A DNA stretch of 64,000 bases from Paenibacillus sp. FSL R7-0273 (GCF_000758625.1 NZ_CP009283.1:941501-1005500), one strand, 5' to 3'; shown: positions 37,103-46,366, numbered from the stretch's first letter. Translations and numbers: made by a program. Notes: generated from the sequence alone by a model not told the origin.

Positions 37103-37699
37103 TCACATCATTCCTTTCAGATAGACGAAGCTGAAGATGAAGATCCAGACTACGTCTAAGAAATGCCAGAACAGTGAGAAGATAAATGTTTTGTTGGCGG
37201 TAGCAGGGGTAATTCCCCGGCGCCACAACTGAATCATAATCCCTACTCCCCACAGGAAGCCGAAGCTGACGTGGGCACCGTGGGTTCCGAGCAATACGAA
37301 CAGACTGGACAGGAACCCGCTGGTCTGCAGTGTGGCCCCTTCATGAACGTAGGTGAGGAACTCCTCAATTTCAACGCCGATAAAGCCAAGACCCATCAGC
37401 AGTGTAATCGCCATGAAGAACATCATGGCTTTCTTGTATCCGTGGCGCATAGCGTGCACCGCAAGACCGATTGTGAACGAGCTTGTCAGGAGCAGGAAGG
37501 TTGATATCAGCAAGGGGCCGATTTCAAAGATTTCTGGTCCGCTCGGTCCGTCGGCAAAACGGTTAACCATTACGAAGTATACAGTGAACAATGTAGCGAA
37601 GAGCGGGATTTCAGCTCCGAGGAAAACCCAGAAGCCGAAGATCTTGTTACTATTCTCTTCTGTTGAATATTCCAGCGGCTTCGACGCATCTATCTTCAT
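37103..37699 (-). CDS. qoxC: Cytochrome aa3 quinol oxidase subunit III
   Basis: A 198-residue protein with five membrane helices, as in CyoC/QoxC. Recognisable segments are FWVFLGAEIPLFATLFTVYF, GTHGAHVSFGFLWG and FWHFLDVVWIFIFSFVYL (the HFLDVVWIFIF signature of subunit III). The start overlaps the end of qoxB by 4 bases (ATGA), showing translational coupling. Confidence 0.95.
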   Translation of the reverse strand: MKIDASKPLEYSTEENSNKIFGFWVFLGAEIPLFATLFTVYFVMVNRFADGPSGPEIFEIGPLLISTFLLLTSSFTIGLAVHAMRHGYKKAMMFFMAITLLMGLGFIGVEIEEFLTYVHEGATLQTSGFLSSLFVLLGTHGAHVSFGFLWGVGIMIQLWRRGITPATANKTFIFSLFWHFLDVVWIFIFSFVYLKGMM

Positions 37700-39639
37700 A
37701 CAGTCTCACCCCGCAGTTTCTTTTCAGTTGCAATAACTTCTTCGGCTGATACGTAGAAGCCGTGGTCCTGATCAAAGGACATCGCTGCCAGCATAACAAT
37801 GACACCGACACCGGCGACAATAGCCGGAATCCACATGCTGAATACGAGGAAGAAGCCCAGGAAGAAGAAGATTACACCCAGGATAAACGGCTTCCCGGTA
37901 TTGTTCGGCAAGTGAATCTTGGTGATTTTGTCTTCAAACAGCGGAACGTTCTTCTGTTTGGATTCCCAGAAAGGATCCAGGGATTTAACCTTAGGCACAA
38001 TTGCGAAATTGTAAGCCGGGATCGGACTTGGTGTAGCCCATTCCAGGGTACGTCCATCCCACGGATCGCTTGTTGTATCTCTCGGCATGTAGCGGGTACT
38101 CCAGTAGATGTTGTACACCAGCAGCAGGAAGCCGATAGCCAGACCTACCGCTCCGGCGAATGACAGCATGTTCAGCGGACCGAAGCCGGTCTCTTCCGAA
38201 TAGGTGTACATACGGCGGGTCATCCCCATCAGACCGAGGAAGAACAGCGGGAAGAAGGTTACGTTAAAGGAAATAATGATCCACCAGAAGGCGTGCTTGC
38301 CCAGACGCTCATTGAGACGGAAGCCGAATACTTTCGGGAACCAGTAGTGGAACCCGGCAATAACGGCGAACACCGCGCCCGGAATCAGGACATAGTGGAA
38401 ATGCGCTACCAGGAACATCGTATTATGGTACTGGTAATCGGCACTGGCCATCGCCAGCATGACGCCGGTAACCCCGCCGATGGTAAAGATCGGGATAAAG
38501 GCCAGCGTGTACAGCATCGGTGTAGTAAAGGTTATTCGTCCCTTTCGCAGGGTGAACAGCCAGTTGAATATCTTGACCCCTGTCGGTACAGCAATCGCCA
38601 TCGTGGTGATGGAGAAGAAGCTGTTGACCATTACGCCCTGACCCATGGTGTAGAAATGGTGCGCCCATACCAGGAAGGACAGGAGGGAGATAATAACCAT
38701 ACTGAATACCATGGAGGTATATCCGTACAGGTTCTTTTTGGAGAAGGTGGCGATAATTTCACTGTATATACCGAAGGCCGGCAATATAACAATGTATACT
38801 TCGGGATGTCCCCATACCCAGAAAAGGTTGGCCCAGAGCATATCCATCCCGCCGTTGGCCATCGTGAAGAACTGTGAACCGAACAGGCGGTCGAACATCA
38901 TCAGTGCCAGTGCTACGGTGAGCACAGGGAAGGCGAAGACGATAATAACGTTTGTGATAAGGACAGACCAGGTGAACATCGGCATCTTCATCAGGGTCAT
39001 GCCCGGAGCGCGCATTTTGAGGATGGTAACAATGAAGTTAACCCCTGTAATGAGCGTACCGATACCGGAAATCTGCAAGGCCAGAGAGTAGTAGTTGTTA
39101 CCTACGGTCGGGCTGAACTCCAGACTCGCCAGCGGGAAGTAAGCGGACCAGCCTGCATCCGGTGAACCGCCGATGACGAAGGAGATGTTAAGCAGCATGG
39201 CCCCGAAAAAGAAGAGCCAGAAGCTGACGGCGTTAAGACGCGGGAAGGCAACGTCTCTTGCGCCAATCTGCAGCGGTATGATGACATTCATCAGACCGAT
39301 GATAAACGGCATGGCCATGAAGAGGATCATGATCAGACCGTGGGTGGTAAAGACCTCATTGTAGTGCTGTGCATCAAGGAATTTCATTTCAGGCGCTGCA
39401 GTCTGCAGTCGCATCATCATGGCGTCGACGCCACCGCGGAAGAGCATCAGGAGGGCAGCAAGGATATACATAACCCCGATTTTCTTGTGGTCCACAGTGG
39501 TAAGCCATTCACGCCAGAGATAGCCCCACTTCTTAAAGTAGGTCAACCCGACGAGAATCCCGATGGTGGCAAGTGCGATGCTGATCATGGCTCCATAAAT
39601 CAAGGGTTCGCCGTGAACCTTAAATTTCTCTAAATCCAT
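37696..39639 (-). CDS. qoxB: Cytochrome aa3 quinol oxidase subunit I
   Basis: A 647-residue haem-copper oxidase catalytic subunit with about 14-15 membrane helices; ATG 39639 is preceded by AAAGGAG. The metal ligands are visible: FTTHGLIMIL (low-spin haem His), WVWGHPEVYIVILP (CuB His and the cross-linked Tyr), VWAHHFYTMG (two CuB His) and FLVAHFHYVLIPG (haem ligands). It reduces oxygen to water and pumps protons, with electrons from quinol through the subunit II side. The absence of a CuA site in subunit II marks it as a quinol, not cytochrome c, oxidase. Confidence 0.96.
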   Translation of the reverse strand: MDLEKFKVHGEPLIYGAMISIALATIGILVGLTYFKKWGYLWREWLTTVDHKKIGVMYILAALLMLFRGGVDAMMMRLQTAAPEMKFLDAQHYNEVFTTHGLIMILFMAMPFIIGLMNVIIPLQIGARDVAFPRLNAVSFWLFFFGAMLLNISFVIGGSPDAGWSAYFPLASLEFSPTVGNNYYSLALQISGIGTLITGVNFIVTILKMRAPGMTLMKMPMFTWSVLITNVIIVFAFPVLTVALALMMFDRLFGSQFFTMANGGMDMLWANLFWVWGHPEVYIVILPAFGIYSEIIATFSKKNLYGYTSMVFSMVIISLLSFLVWAHHFYTMGQGVMVNSFFSITTMAIAVPTGVKIFNWLFTLRKGRITFTTPMLYTLAFIPIFTIGGVTGVMLAMASADYQYHNTMFLVAHFHYVLIPGAVFAVIAGFHYWFPKVFGFRLNERLGKHAFWWIIISFNVTFFPLFFLGLMGMTRRMYTYSEETGFGPLNMLSFAGAVGLAIGFLLLVYNIYWSTRYMPRDTTSDPWDGRTLEWATPSPIPAYNFAIVPKVKSLDPFWESKQKNVPLFEDKITKIHLPNNTGKPFILGVIFFFLGFFLVFSMWIPAIVAGVGVIVMLAAMSFDQDHGFYVSAEEVIATEKKLRGETV

Positions 39640-39715
39640 TAGGGTGGCTCCTTTCAGGTTGTTGCTGTAGCATGCTTCATGCTATATAAGAGCTGTTTAG
39701 CTCCATGGTTGTTTG

Positions 39716-40726
39716 TTACTCGTGAGTATGCTCTTCGACAGGCGAGCTAGGCAGCGGCTCTTCTACCTCAGGGGCAGGATTGCTGTCGAACTCCGTCTGG
39801 CTGGAAGGTGCAGGGGAAGGATGAATTTCCTTGTTATCCTCGTGCTCTTCACCGCCGTTGTGCATATCCGTTTCCGTGCCGTGACCGCTCATATGCTCGC
39901 TGTGATCGCCTGGAGGCGGGCTGAATTCCAGATGGGTAGAGGAGTAAGTCTTGCGGCCGAGATGCTCGGCAGCCAGCAGGCCTTTGAATTCATCCTCAGT
40001 AAGCGCAGGCGCTGTTTCCTTCACTTCTTTTACCCAGTCCTGATAATCCGCGTCTGTCATAACCAGTGTCTCAAATTCCATATGGGCAAAGCCTTTGCCG
40101 CTGAAATTCGAGTTCTTTCCGATATAAGAGCCTACGGTATCACCGGAGAGGTTAAGGTAGGTGAGCATGTCGCTCATCGCGTATTTCTGTCCGGCCAGCT
40201 GCGGAACCCAGAAGCTGGTGATCGTCCCGAAGGAGTACAGTCTGAATTCTACTGCACGGTGAACCGGGATGTTCACGTAGTTTACCGTTTCAATGCCTTC
40301 CTCAGGATAGCTGAAATGCCATTTCCAGTTGGAGGAGGAGGCATAGATGACAAGCGGAGCCTGATCCTTATACTCGCTTGCAACATTCTCTACCGCATGA
40401 GTGGACTTTACAGTCACAACGGACAAAAAGGCTACGATGATAATCGGGATAATAATCCAGATCGCTTCAAGGACCTTGTTGCCCTCCTCATGTTCAGGAA
40501 TGTAGCCTTCATTGCTCTTCTTTGCCCGGTATTTCACCAGGACGAAGATATATAAGATGTAGACAACTGCCAGGACAAACGCCATCACCACGATTGAGAG
40601 GATAATGGTGTCAGATAACGTCCGTGCAGCCGGGCCCTTAGGATTCAGTACGGCGAGCGAACTGCATCCCGGAAGAATAACGAGCAGGGCGAGAAACAAA
40701 GCGTATAACGGTCCCTTTTTTTTCAT
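39716..40726 (-). CDS. qoxA: Quinol oxidase subunit II lipoprotein
   Basis: A 336-residue lipoprotein: lipobox VILPGC with Cys21, then two membrane helices (about 40-68 and 85-107) and a cupredoxin domain at about 120-260 (WKWHFSYPEEGIETVNYVNIP, FWVPQLAGQKYAM). The CuA ligands (CxxxC) are missing, as in quinol oxidases. The C-terminal 70 residues are rich in His, Glu and Pro (HSEHMSGHGTE, EEHTHE) and could bind metal outside the cell; this tail is longer than in the usual family member. First gene of qoxABCD, with a 76-base gap to qoxB. Confidence 0.95.
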   Translation of the reverse strand: MKKKGPLYALFLALLVILPGCSSLAVLNPKGPAARTLSDTIILSIVVMAFVLAVVYILYIFVLVKYRAKKSNEGYIPEHEEGNKVLEAIWIIIPIIIVAFLSVVTVKSTHAVENVASEYKDQAPLVIYASSSNWKWHFSYPEEGIETVNYVNIPVHRAVEFRLYSFGTITSFWVPQLAGQKYAMSDMLTYLNLSGDTVGSYIGKNSNFSGKGFAHMEFETLVMTDADYQDWVKEVKETAPALTEDEFKGLLAAEHLGRKTYSSTHLEFSPPPGDHSEHMSGHGTETDMHNGGEEHEDNKEIHPSPAPSSQTEFDSNPAPEVEEPLPSSPVEEHTHE

Positions 40727-40799
40727 ATAGAACTCCTTCCTTCAATAATTCTTTTCATTAGCCGTTCGTTGTTGGCTGGCGAAAAATTAACCTGTTTAT

Positions 40800-40828
40800 A
40801 TATTAAGAATTACTTACCCGAATTGCAA
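40800..40828 (-). promoter_or_regulatory. Probable SigA promoter of qoxABCD
   Basis: On the minus strand TTGCAA (plus 40823-40828), 17 bases, then TAATAT (40800-40805), 73 bases upstream of the qoxA start. Confidence 0.55.
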
Positions 40829-41182
40829 AATACATATTCTGTAAGAATATCTAGAAAAGACCTCAAAAATGGCGATAAAGTTAATAATATGTGATCAATT
40901 TGTTACAACTATTGTTATGTATGACAAACATCACTGTAGTAGCGGGCTTTAAGCTTATTTTAAGGTTGTTCAAACTTTGTTCAAAATTAGCTTAAAGTTA
41001 CTAAAATCGTCACAATTATTATAGGTAAAACTGATTAAAATTAACCGCTTTCTTTGTTGGTGTGACAGCATTCGACGAAAGTTGCGCCCGATTTGTTAAA
41101 AGGGGATGCTGTGCTATATGTCACTGCGTGAAAAAGTAACAATATTTTAGGCGCCCGGTTACAATCTCTCAAATTTCGTTAT
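40829..41182. other. AT-rich divergent control region
   Basis: About 350 bases of markedly lower GC than the surroundings between the divergent qox operon and the deacetylase gene. It contains many short TTGTTA/TAACAA-like words but no clear Fnr, ResD, Rex or CcpA site that I could match with confidence. No gene. Confidence 0.5.
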
Positions 41183-41221
41183 ATCTATGTATGGTAGAGT
41201 TAGATTCAAATATACATAGAT
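41183..41221 (+). promoter_or_regulatory. 10-bp inverted repeat next to the deacetylase ribosome site
   Basis: ATCTATGTAT (41183-41192) and ATACATAGAT (41212-41221) are perfect complements separated by 19 bases. The right arm ends one base before the TTGGAG ribosome site. It could be an operator or an RNA hairpin affecting translation. Confidence 0.5.
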
Positions 41222-41235
41222 TGGAGATTCTGCTT

Positions 41236-42369
41236 GTGCTTAAAAAAGGAATGCTTGTAATAATGTCTTTATTTGTATGTTTTGGTGTGCTGTATACTCC
41301 AGCAAGCGCTGCAGGAGCGGGCGTCAGCCTGAAGCTGGGTGTGAATGACAAGCTGACTGAAATTGAGGCTGTCCCGGTTCAGGGGAGCTACTACATTCCG
41401 CTGCGTGCGCTATCAACGGAGCTGAACTGGACAATTACCGGCCAGACAGACGGAATCGCGGTTGCAGCCGGCGGCAAATCCGCCCGTCTGCTTAATAATA
41501 ACGGCGGACTTAAGCTGCAGGATGGAACGGTTGTGCCGGTGGACAGCTTTTTACGGAATGGCAGTCTGATGGTTCCGGTGAAAATAAGCAGCTACCTCGG
41601 ATATAGCATAACCTTTCAGGGAGATAAATATTTACTGAGAGTACGGGATGCTTCAGCAGCACTGAGTGACAAGGCCTTCGTAGAGAAATATGGCGATAAG
41701 CTGAAGCCTCAGGCTGTCAGTACGCCTGCTCCCTCCGGGGACAATGCGGTTAAAGGGCGGACCCTGTACCTGACCTTTGATGACGGGCCGTCCGCAACCA
41801 CCGCGCAGCTGCTGGATATCCTGGACAAATATGAGGTTAAGGCCACCTTCTTCATGCTCGGGCCGAACATGAACCGTTATCCTGCCCAGGTTAAGCGGAC
41901 TCAGAAGAACGGGCACGGACTCGGGCTGCACGGGATGACCCACCGCAAGGAGAAGTTTTACGCTTCACCGGCAGCAGCGCTGGCTGAAATGACAGCAGAC
42001 AATGCCGTGCTGAAGAAAATCAGCGGGGCAGAAACGACGCTCATCCGTCCCCCATACGGCAGTAAGCCATACTTCACCAAGAACTTTCGGGACAAGGTGC
42101 TGAATCAGGGCTACCACCTGTGGGACTGGAATGTCGATTCAGAGGACTGGCGGTACAAGGAAGACAGCGATAAGATCTATAACTCGGTTATGAGCCAAGT
42201 GCACAAGCTGCAGTCCTCCAAGACCAACCCAGTAATTCTGCTGCACGACCAAAAGGCCACATTGAAGGTGCTGCCGCGCCTGCTGGAGACCTTCAAGAAG
42301 GAAGGCTACAGCTTTGCTGTAATCACCAAGGATATGAAGCCGCTAAATTTCTGGAATGATGAGCGGTAA
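41236..42369 (+). CDS. Polysaccharide deacetylase with N-terminal stalk domain
   Basis: GTG 41236 is 9 bases after GGAG and gives a proper signal peptide (MLKKGMLVIMSLFVCFGVLYTPASAA). The 377-residue protein has a copper amine oxidase N-terminal-like (stalk) domain at about 30-140 (YIPLRALSTELNW, MVPVKISSYLGY). A NodB carbohydrate esterase 4 domain follows at about 170-375. CE4 motifs are LTFDDGPS, LGLHGMTH (His-x3-His metal ligands), IRPPYGS, WDWNVDSEDW and ILLHDQ. It removes acetyl groups from a cell-wall polymer, probably peptidoglycan GlcNAc. Single gene with its own terminator. Confidence 0.92.
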   Translation: MLKKGMLVIMSLFVCFGVLYTPASAAGAGVSLKLGVNDKLTEIEAVPVQGSYYIPLRALSTELNWTITGQTDGIAVAAGGKSARLLNNNGGLKLQDGTVVPVDSFLRNGSLMVPVKISSYLGYSITFQGDKYLLRVRDASAALSDKAFVEKYGDKLKPQAVSTPAPSGDNAVKGRTLYLTFDDGPSATTAQLLDILDKYEVKATFFMLGPNMNRYPAQVKRTQKNGHGLGLHGMTHRKEKFYASPAAALAEMTADNAVLKKISGAETTLIRPPYGSKPYFTKNFRDKVLNQGYHLWDWNVDSEDWRYKEDSDKIYNSVMSQVHKLQSSKTNPVILLHDQKATLKVLPRLLETFKKEGYSFAVITKDMKPLNFWNDER

Positions 42370-42412
42370 GCGGGGAGCTTATTGCGTGTTGTAAAAATGT
42401 TTGTGAAAAGAG

Positions 42413-42441
42413 GCCGGCAGACTCAGTCTGCTGGCTTTTTT
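42413..42441 (+). terminator. Terminator of the deacetylase gene
   Basis: GCCGGCAGAC-TCA-GTCTGCTGGC followed by TTTTTT; one G-U pair. It lies 44 bases after the stop codon. Just downstream, GAGCTGCTTGC is repeated (42450-42475). Confidence 0.92.
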
Positions 42442-42510
42442 GCTGCTTGCGAGCTGCTTGCGAGCTGCTTGCGTACAGACGTTACTGGTGGCGGAACTGC
42501 GAAGTTGGAA

Positions 42511-42695
42511 TAAGTGTATTTGGTGCAACTAAAGTGGCATGTAGCGCTGCTTTTTCAGGAATAAATGTATTCCGTGCAATTAAAACCGGCGGATAGCCTG
42601 ATTTGGCTGGAATTACCGCGATATAAGTGTACAGAGTGCAGTTATAGCCGACCAAGACTCAAAAATGCCCTTTTTAGCTGCACAAAATGCAGCTA
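42511..42695. repeat. Four-dyad element, family B copy 1 (51-62-51 spacing)
   Basis: Four 21-bp dyads of the form TARNTGYA-N5-TGCANYTA start at 42511, 42562, 42624 and 42675, with steps 51, 62 and 51 bp. The third (TAAGTGTACAGAGTGCAGTT and one more A) is identical to the third dyad of the copy at 52262. The DNA between the dyads is not conserved between copies. No coding content. Confidence 0.85.
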
Positions 42696-42825
42696 TCCGC
42701 TGAGCTGCTAAATGGTAGCGATGTTGCTAGGGGCTGAATCGAGCTACCGGCACTGATTTTGATGAAAAAGCGGCGAAAATCCATCTCGATAACCTCGGAC
42801 GACAGTAGCCCCCGAATAGCTAAAT

Positions 42826-42870
42826 CAAAGAAACGGCTAACCGGCTCAAAGCGGGCAGGCCGTTTCTTTG
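42826..42870. other. 12-bp inverted repeat upstream of the ytrA promoter
   Basis: CAAAGAAACGGC (42826-42837) and GCCGTTTCTTTG (42859-42870) are perfect complements around a 21-base loop. There is no T tract, and the right arm ends two bases before the -35 at 42873. It may be a terminator for upstream reading or a regulatory hairpin. Confidence 0.5.
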
Positions 42871-42872
42871 CG

Positions 42873-42916
42873 TTGACAATTCCGGTTAACTGTATTAATA
42901 ATAGTAGTACAGTTAA
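42873..42916 (+). promoter_or_regulatory. SigA promoter with dyad operator of the ytrA-type operon
   Basis: TTGACA (42873-42878), a 17-base spacer and TAATAA (42896-42901) form the promoter. TTAACTGTA (42886-42894) and TACAGTTAA (42908-42916) are perfect 9-bp arms 13 bases apart that enclose the -10. This is a natural place for autorepression by the GntR protein encoded 46 bases downstream. Confidence 0.7.
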
Positions 42917-42962
42917 TACACCTAAGTTTTCCATATTTGTAGCTTAGTAAAGGAGGGCGCCT

Positions 42963-43349
42963 ATGTTCGAACTGGATGTCCGCAGCCGCAAGCCGATTTA
43001 CGAGCAGCTGACTGACAAGGTGAAAGAAATGATTATGCACGGCATCCTGCAGGCGGACGAACAGCTTCCATCGGTCAGAACATTGTCCTCACAGCTCACA
43101 GTCAATCCCAATACGATACAGAAGTCTTACCGGGAGCTGGAGCGTGAAGGCTTTATTTATTCCCTGCCCGGAAAGGGGAGCTTTGTAGCGCCGCTGGCAC
43201 AGGAACGCAGTGAGAGCCAGCGTACGGAGCTGCGCGGTCAGCTGCTGCGGCTGATGGCTGAGGCGGTCTATCTCGGCTTCACCGAGAGTGAGATCAGCGC
43301 ATTATACCGGCAGGTTCTGGAACAAAGAGAGGGGGAGAAGCATGATTGA
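42963..43349 (+). CDS. ytrA: GntR-family regulator, YtrA subfamily
   Basis: A 128-residue protein behind AAAGGAGG. It has an N-terminal winged helix at about 1-75 (KPIYEQLTDKVKEMIMHGIL, LPSVRTLSSQLTVNPNTIQKSYRELEREGFI, GKGSFVA) and only a short C-terminal dimerisation helix pair, without a ligand-binding domain. That is the YtrA hallmark. YtrA regulators repress neighbouring ABC transporter operons and respond to cell-wall-active compounds in Bacillus. Its gene overlaps the ATPase gene by 8 bases. Confidence 0.93.
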   Translation: MFELDVRSRKPIYEQLTDKVKEMIMHGILQADEQLPSVRTLSSQLTVNPNTIQKSYRELEREGFIYSLPGKGSFVAPLAQERSESQRTELRGQLLRLMAEAVYLGFTESEISALYRQVLEQREGEKHD

Positions 43350-44244
43350 GATGCGCGGGGTAAGTAAAATCTTTCAGGGGGAAAAGGCGGTCGACTGCCT
43401 CTCGCTGACTGTACGGCAAGGAACGATCTACGGCCTGCTCGGGTCAAATGGTGCAGGCAAAACCACACTGCTGAAAACACTTGCCGGGATTTACCGGCCT
43501 GATGAAGGGACAGTTACAGTCGGCGGCGAGCCGGTCTTTGAAGCACCTGATATCAAGCGGAGGAATATTTTTATGCCGGACAGCCCGTATTTTTTCCCGC
43601 AGGCGTCGGTACGGAGTATGGCTGCATTTTACAGGTCGGTCTATCCTTCGTGGAGTGAGAAGCGCTTTGAGGAGCTGGGTACAGCTTTTAAGCTGGACCG
43701 GAAGCGGAAGCTCAGCAGATTCTCCAAGGGGATGCAGCGCCAGGCGGCTCTTTGGCTTGCACTGAGCTGTACGCCGGAGGTGCTGATTATGGACGAGCCG
43801 ATTGACGGGCTTGATCCGGTCATGCGCCGGCAGATCAAGAATCTGCTGTTCCAGGAGGTGGCTGACCGCGGCCTCACTGTCCTGATCTCCTCGCACAATC
43901 TGCGGGAAATTGAAGATCTGTGTGACCATGTGGGCATTATGCACGGCGGCCGGATGCTGGTGGAGAAGGAGCTGGATGACCTGAAGGCGGACACGCATAA
44001 AATCCAGGTGGCCTTCCGCGATCAGCGCCACGCCGGCGCGCTTGAAGCGAAGCTGCAGATCCTCCATCAGGAGCAGCGGGGCAGTGTCAGCCTGTATATT
44101 GTTAAGGGAGACCGTGAGCGGATCGCACAGGCTTTTCATGTATATGAGCCGTATGTATTTGATCTGCTGCCGCTGACGCTTGAAGAAATCTTTATTTATG
44201 AAATGGGGGATGCCGGATATGATGCGCAGCCGATTCTTCTTTAA
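43342..44244 (+). CDS. ABC transporter ATPase (YtrB-like)
   Basis: ATG 43342 lies within the end of ytrA, after GAGGGGGAG. The 300-residue ATPase has Walker A LLGSNGAGKTT (about 34-44), signature LSRFSKGMQRQ, Walker B LIMDEPIDGLDP and the H-loop ISSHN. The signature reads FSKGM instead of SGG, common in this export-type subfamily. The C-terminal 80 residues form the accessory domain. It works with the permease encoded by the overlapping next gene. Drug, peptide or lipid export is likely; the substrate is unknown. Confidence 0.93.
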   Translation: MIEMRGVSKIFQGEKAVDCLSLTVRQGTIYGLLGSNGAGKTTLLKTLAGIYRPDEGTVTVGGEPVFEAPDIKRRNIFMPDSPYFFPQASVRSMAAFYRSVYPSWSEKRFEELGTAFKLDRKRKLSRFSKGMQRQAALWLALSCTPEVLIMDEPIDGLDPVMRRQIKNLLFQEVADRGLTVLISSHNLREIEDLCDHVGIMHGGRMLVEKELDDLKADTHKIQVAFRDQRHAGALEAKLQILHQEQRGSVSLYIVKGDRERIAQAFHVYEPYVFDLLPLTLEEIFIYEMGDAGYDAQPILL

Positions 44245-46204
44245 CAGCAGTGTCATCCGCCAGAACTTGCGCCAGCACGGCTGGATCGGAATTATTTACT
44301 CGCTCGTCCTGTTATTTGCGCTGCCGCTGCAGCTGTTTTTGAATGATGATCCCAATCCGGAGCGCCGGTCTCTAGACAATCTGTTCTTCATTGGCGGGGA
44401 GATCCAGATGCTGTTCTCCGTTACGGTGCCGGTTGCGGCAGCCCTGTTCCTGTTCCGTTATCTGCAGGCCAAAGCGTCCTCCGACCTGTGGCACAGCCTG
44501 CCGCTGCGCCGGGAACACCTGCTGGTGTCGCATACCGTAAGCGGATTGATTCTGGTACTCACACCTGTCTGGCTGACTGCTGCAGTCACCGGAATTGTGA
44601 GGACACTTGATGGCAACATGTATATTTACTCCTGGGCGGACGTGGGGAAATGGTGCCTGACGCTGACGGTCCTTACGCTGTTCCTGTTTATTTTCAGTGT
44701 GTTTGTCGGTATCTGTACCGGCCAATCCGTGCTTCAGGGGGTAGTGATCTATGTTCTTCTGGCTCTGCCCGCCGTGCTGCTTATGCTGGTGAATGAACAT
44801 TTCAGCATGTACCTGTATGGGTACCCTGCATGGTACGGATTAGGCGGCCGGAATGATGTCTGGTCCCCGCTGCTGCATATGATCTATGTCAAAACCAATC
44901 CGTTCACTGCCGGCTATCTGTGGCTTTATTCGGCACTGTCCGTCCTTTTGTTTGCCCTGTCCTTTCTGCTGTACCGTAAACGCCATGGGGAGAAGGCGGG
45001 GCAGGCGATCGCGTTCACGTACTTTAATCCGCTGTTCAAGGCGGGGGTCATGCTCTGTGCCATGCTACTCTCCGGCACTTATTTCGCTCATCTCCGGTAC
45101 CAGCAGCTTGGCTGGATTATCGCAGGGCACCTGATCGGTGCTCTGGTCGGTTACATTGCTGCGGAGATGCTCATCCGTAAAACGTGGCTGATTCTGACCC
45201 GCAAGGCATCGCTGGAGTTTGCTGCATATGCGGCACTGCTGGGGCTTGTGCTGTATGTTCCGGTGTCCGGGCTCACCGGCTATGAGAAACGGGTGCCGGC
45301 TGCGGATAAGGTAGAGGGCGTGTTTGCTTCAGATAATTATTCAACATACGATGCCTACTGGAACAATGCACATCCCTTTACAGACAAAGTGAATCCCTTC
45401 ATCAAGGATAAGGACTACGTTGAAGCTGTCCGCATGCTGCATCAGGCCATGACAAGCGCTAGGCCTCGTCCGCAGGGAGGGGAATACCGTGAATTTTATC
45501 TGACTTACAAGCTGGATAACGGCCGGACATTGAACCGGTCCTACCAGGTTCCCGTAGCCGGCTTTGAACCGGAGCTGCGCACAGTGATGGAGAGCCAGGG
45601 GTATAAAAGCACATTGTATAGACTTTTCCAGCTTGATAAAGAGATAGAGGGCATACGTTTCAGTCATTATAACAAGGCGCTTATTATCTCCAATCCGCAG
45701 GAGGTTAACGAGCTTAAAGAGATATTGAAACGGGAAATTATGAATATGAGCTATGAAGACCAGATGGGCGGGCAACGTTCTTATTCAAGCATTCAGATTA
45801 TAGGCAAGCCGGATCCAGACTATCCTTACTTCTCCGATTACGAGTGGAAGCATTCCTTCAGTGAGCTGACGGAGTGGCTTGAGCAGCGGGGTTACGCAGA
45901 CAAAATCCGTATTACTCCGGCAGATGTGAAATCAGCAGAGATTATTCCGAACGAATATGCCGGCCGATTCAGCGGCAATGACCGTTATGATCCCGAACGC
46001 CACTTGGAATTGGCACGCACGGAGAACCGTTTAGCTGCAGTTCAGGATGCGGCAGCGATTAAAGATATCCTTGACCGGGGACGATATTATACTAACTCTG
46101 AGGGTGGTTATCTGGTGAAGCTGGAATTCAAAGAAGGAAGAAGAGATTATATCACGCTGCGGGAAGAGGATCTGACTCCGGCAATTCAAGCATTTCTTCC
46201 GTAA
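44219..46204 (+). CDS. ABC transporter permease with large C-terminal domain (YtrC/D-like, DUF6449-type)
   Basis: ATG 44219 is 8 bases after GGGGGA and overlaps the ATPase gene by 26 bases. The 661-residue protein has about ten membrane helices in its first 370 residues (WIGIIYSLVLLFALPLQLFL, WCLTLTVLTLFLFIFSVFVGI, VVIYVLLALPAVLLML and others). The last helix (FAAYAALLGLVLYVPVSGL) leads into a 300-residue outside domain rich in Tyr and charged residues (YREFYLTYKLDNGRTLNRSY). From memory this C-terminal part corresponds to DUF6449 in Bacillota permeases. There is one permease for the ATPase, so a homodimer is expected. Confidence 0.85.
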   Translation: MMRSRFFFNSSVIRQNLRQHGWIGIIYSLVLLFALPLQLFLNDDPNPERRSLDNLFFIGGEIQMLFSVTVPVAAALFLFRYLQAKASSDLWHSLPLRREHLLVSHTVSGLILVLTPVWLTAAVTGIVRTLDGNMYIYSWADVGKWCLTLTVLTLFLFIFSVFVGICTGQSVLQGVVIYVLLALPAVLLMLVNEHFSMYLYGYPAWYGLGGRNDVWSPLLHMIYVKTNPFTAGYLWLYSALSVLLFALSFLLYRKRHGEKAGQAIAFTYFNPLFKAGVMLCAMLLSGTYFAHLRYQQLGWIIAGHLIGALVGYIAAEMLIRKTWLILTRKASLEFAAYAALLGLVLYVPVSGLTGYEKRVPAADKVEGVFASDNYSTYDAYWNNAHPFTDKVNPFIKDKDYVEAVRMLHQAMTSARPRPQGGEYREFYLTYKLDNGRTLNRSYQVPVAGFEPELRTVMESQGYKSTLYRLFQLDKEIEGIRFSHYNKALIISNPQEVNELKEILKREIMNMSYEDQMGGQRSYSSIQIIGKPDPDYPYFSDYEWKHSFSELTEWLEQRGYADKIRITPADVKSAEIIPNEYAGRFSGNDRYDPERHLELARTENRLAAVQDAAAIKDILDRGRYYTNSEGGYLVKLEFKEGRRDYITLREEDLTPAIQAFLP

Positions 46205-46247
46205 CCCTCGCTAGGACGCCGGTAAGCAGGCTTTTGCCGCCCCCGGG

Positions 46248-46277
46248 TTGACAGAAACTGGAGCCTTAGCTTATGCT
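46248..46277 (+). promoter_or_regulatory. Promoter of the rlaP-hen1-pnkp-kptA leader
   Basis: TTGACA (46248-46253), an 18-base spacer and TATGCT (46272-46277). The -35 context GGTTGACAGNNNCTGG is shared with the promoter-like site at 58074 ahead of the second leader. A small GGGC-AAT-GCCC hairpin plus T run follows at about 46298-46316. Confidence 0.5.
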
Positions 46278-46366
46278 GTTGGAAAATGCTAACATCGGGC
46301 AATGCCCATGCTTTTTGAAACGGTTAATCCATTTTTAAACTATACGTTAAAGGAGGTCAGCGGCAG

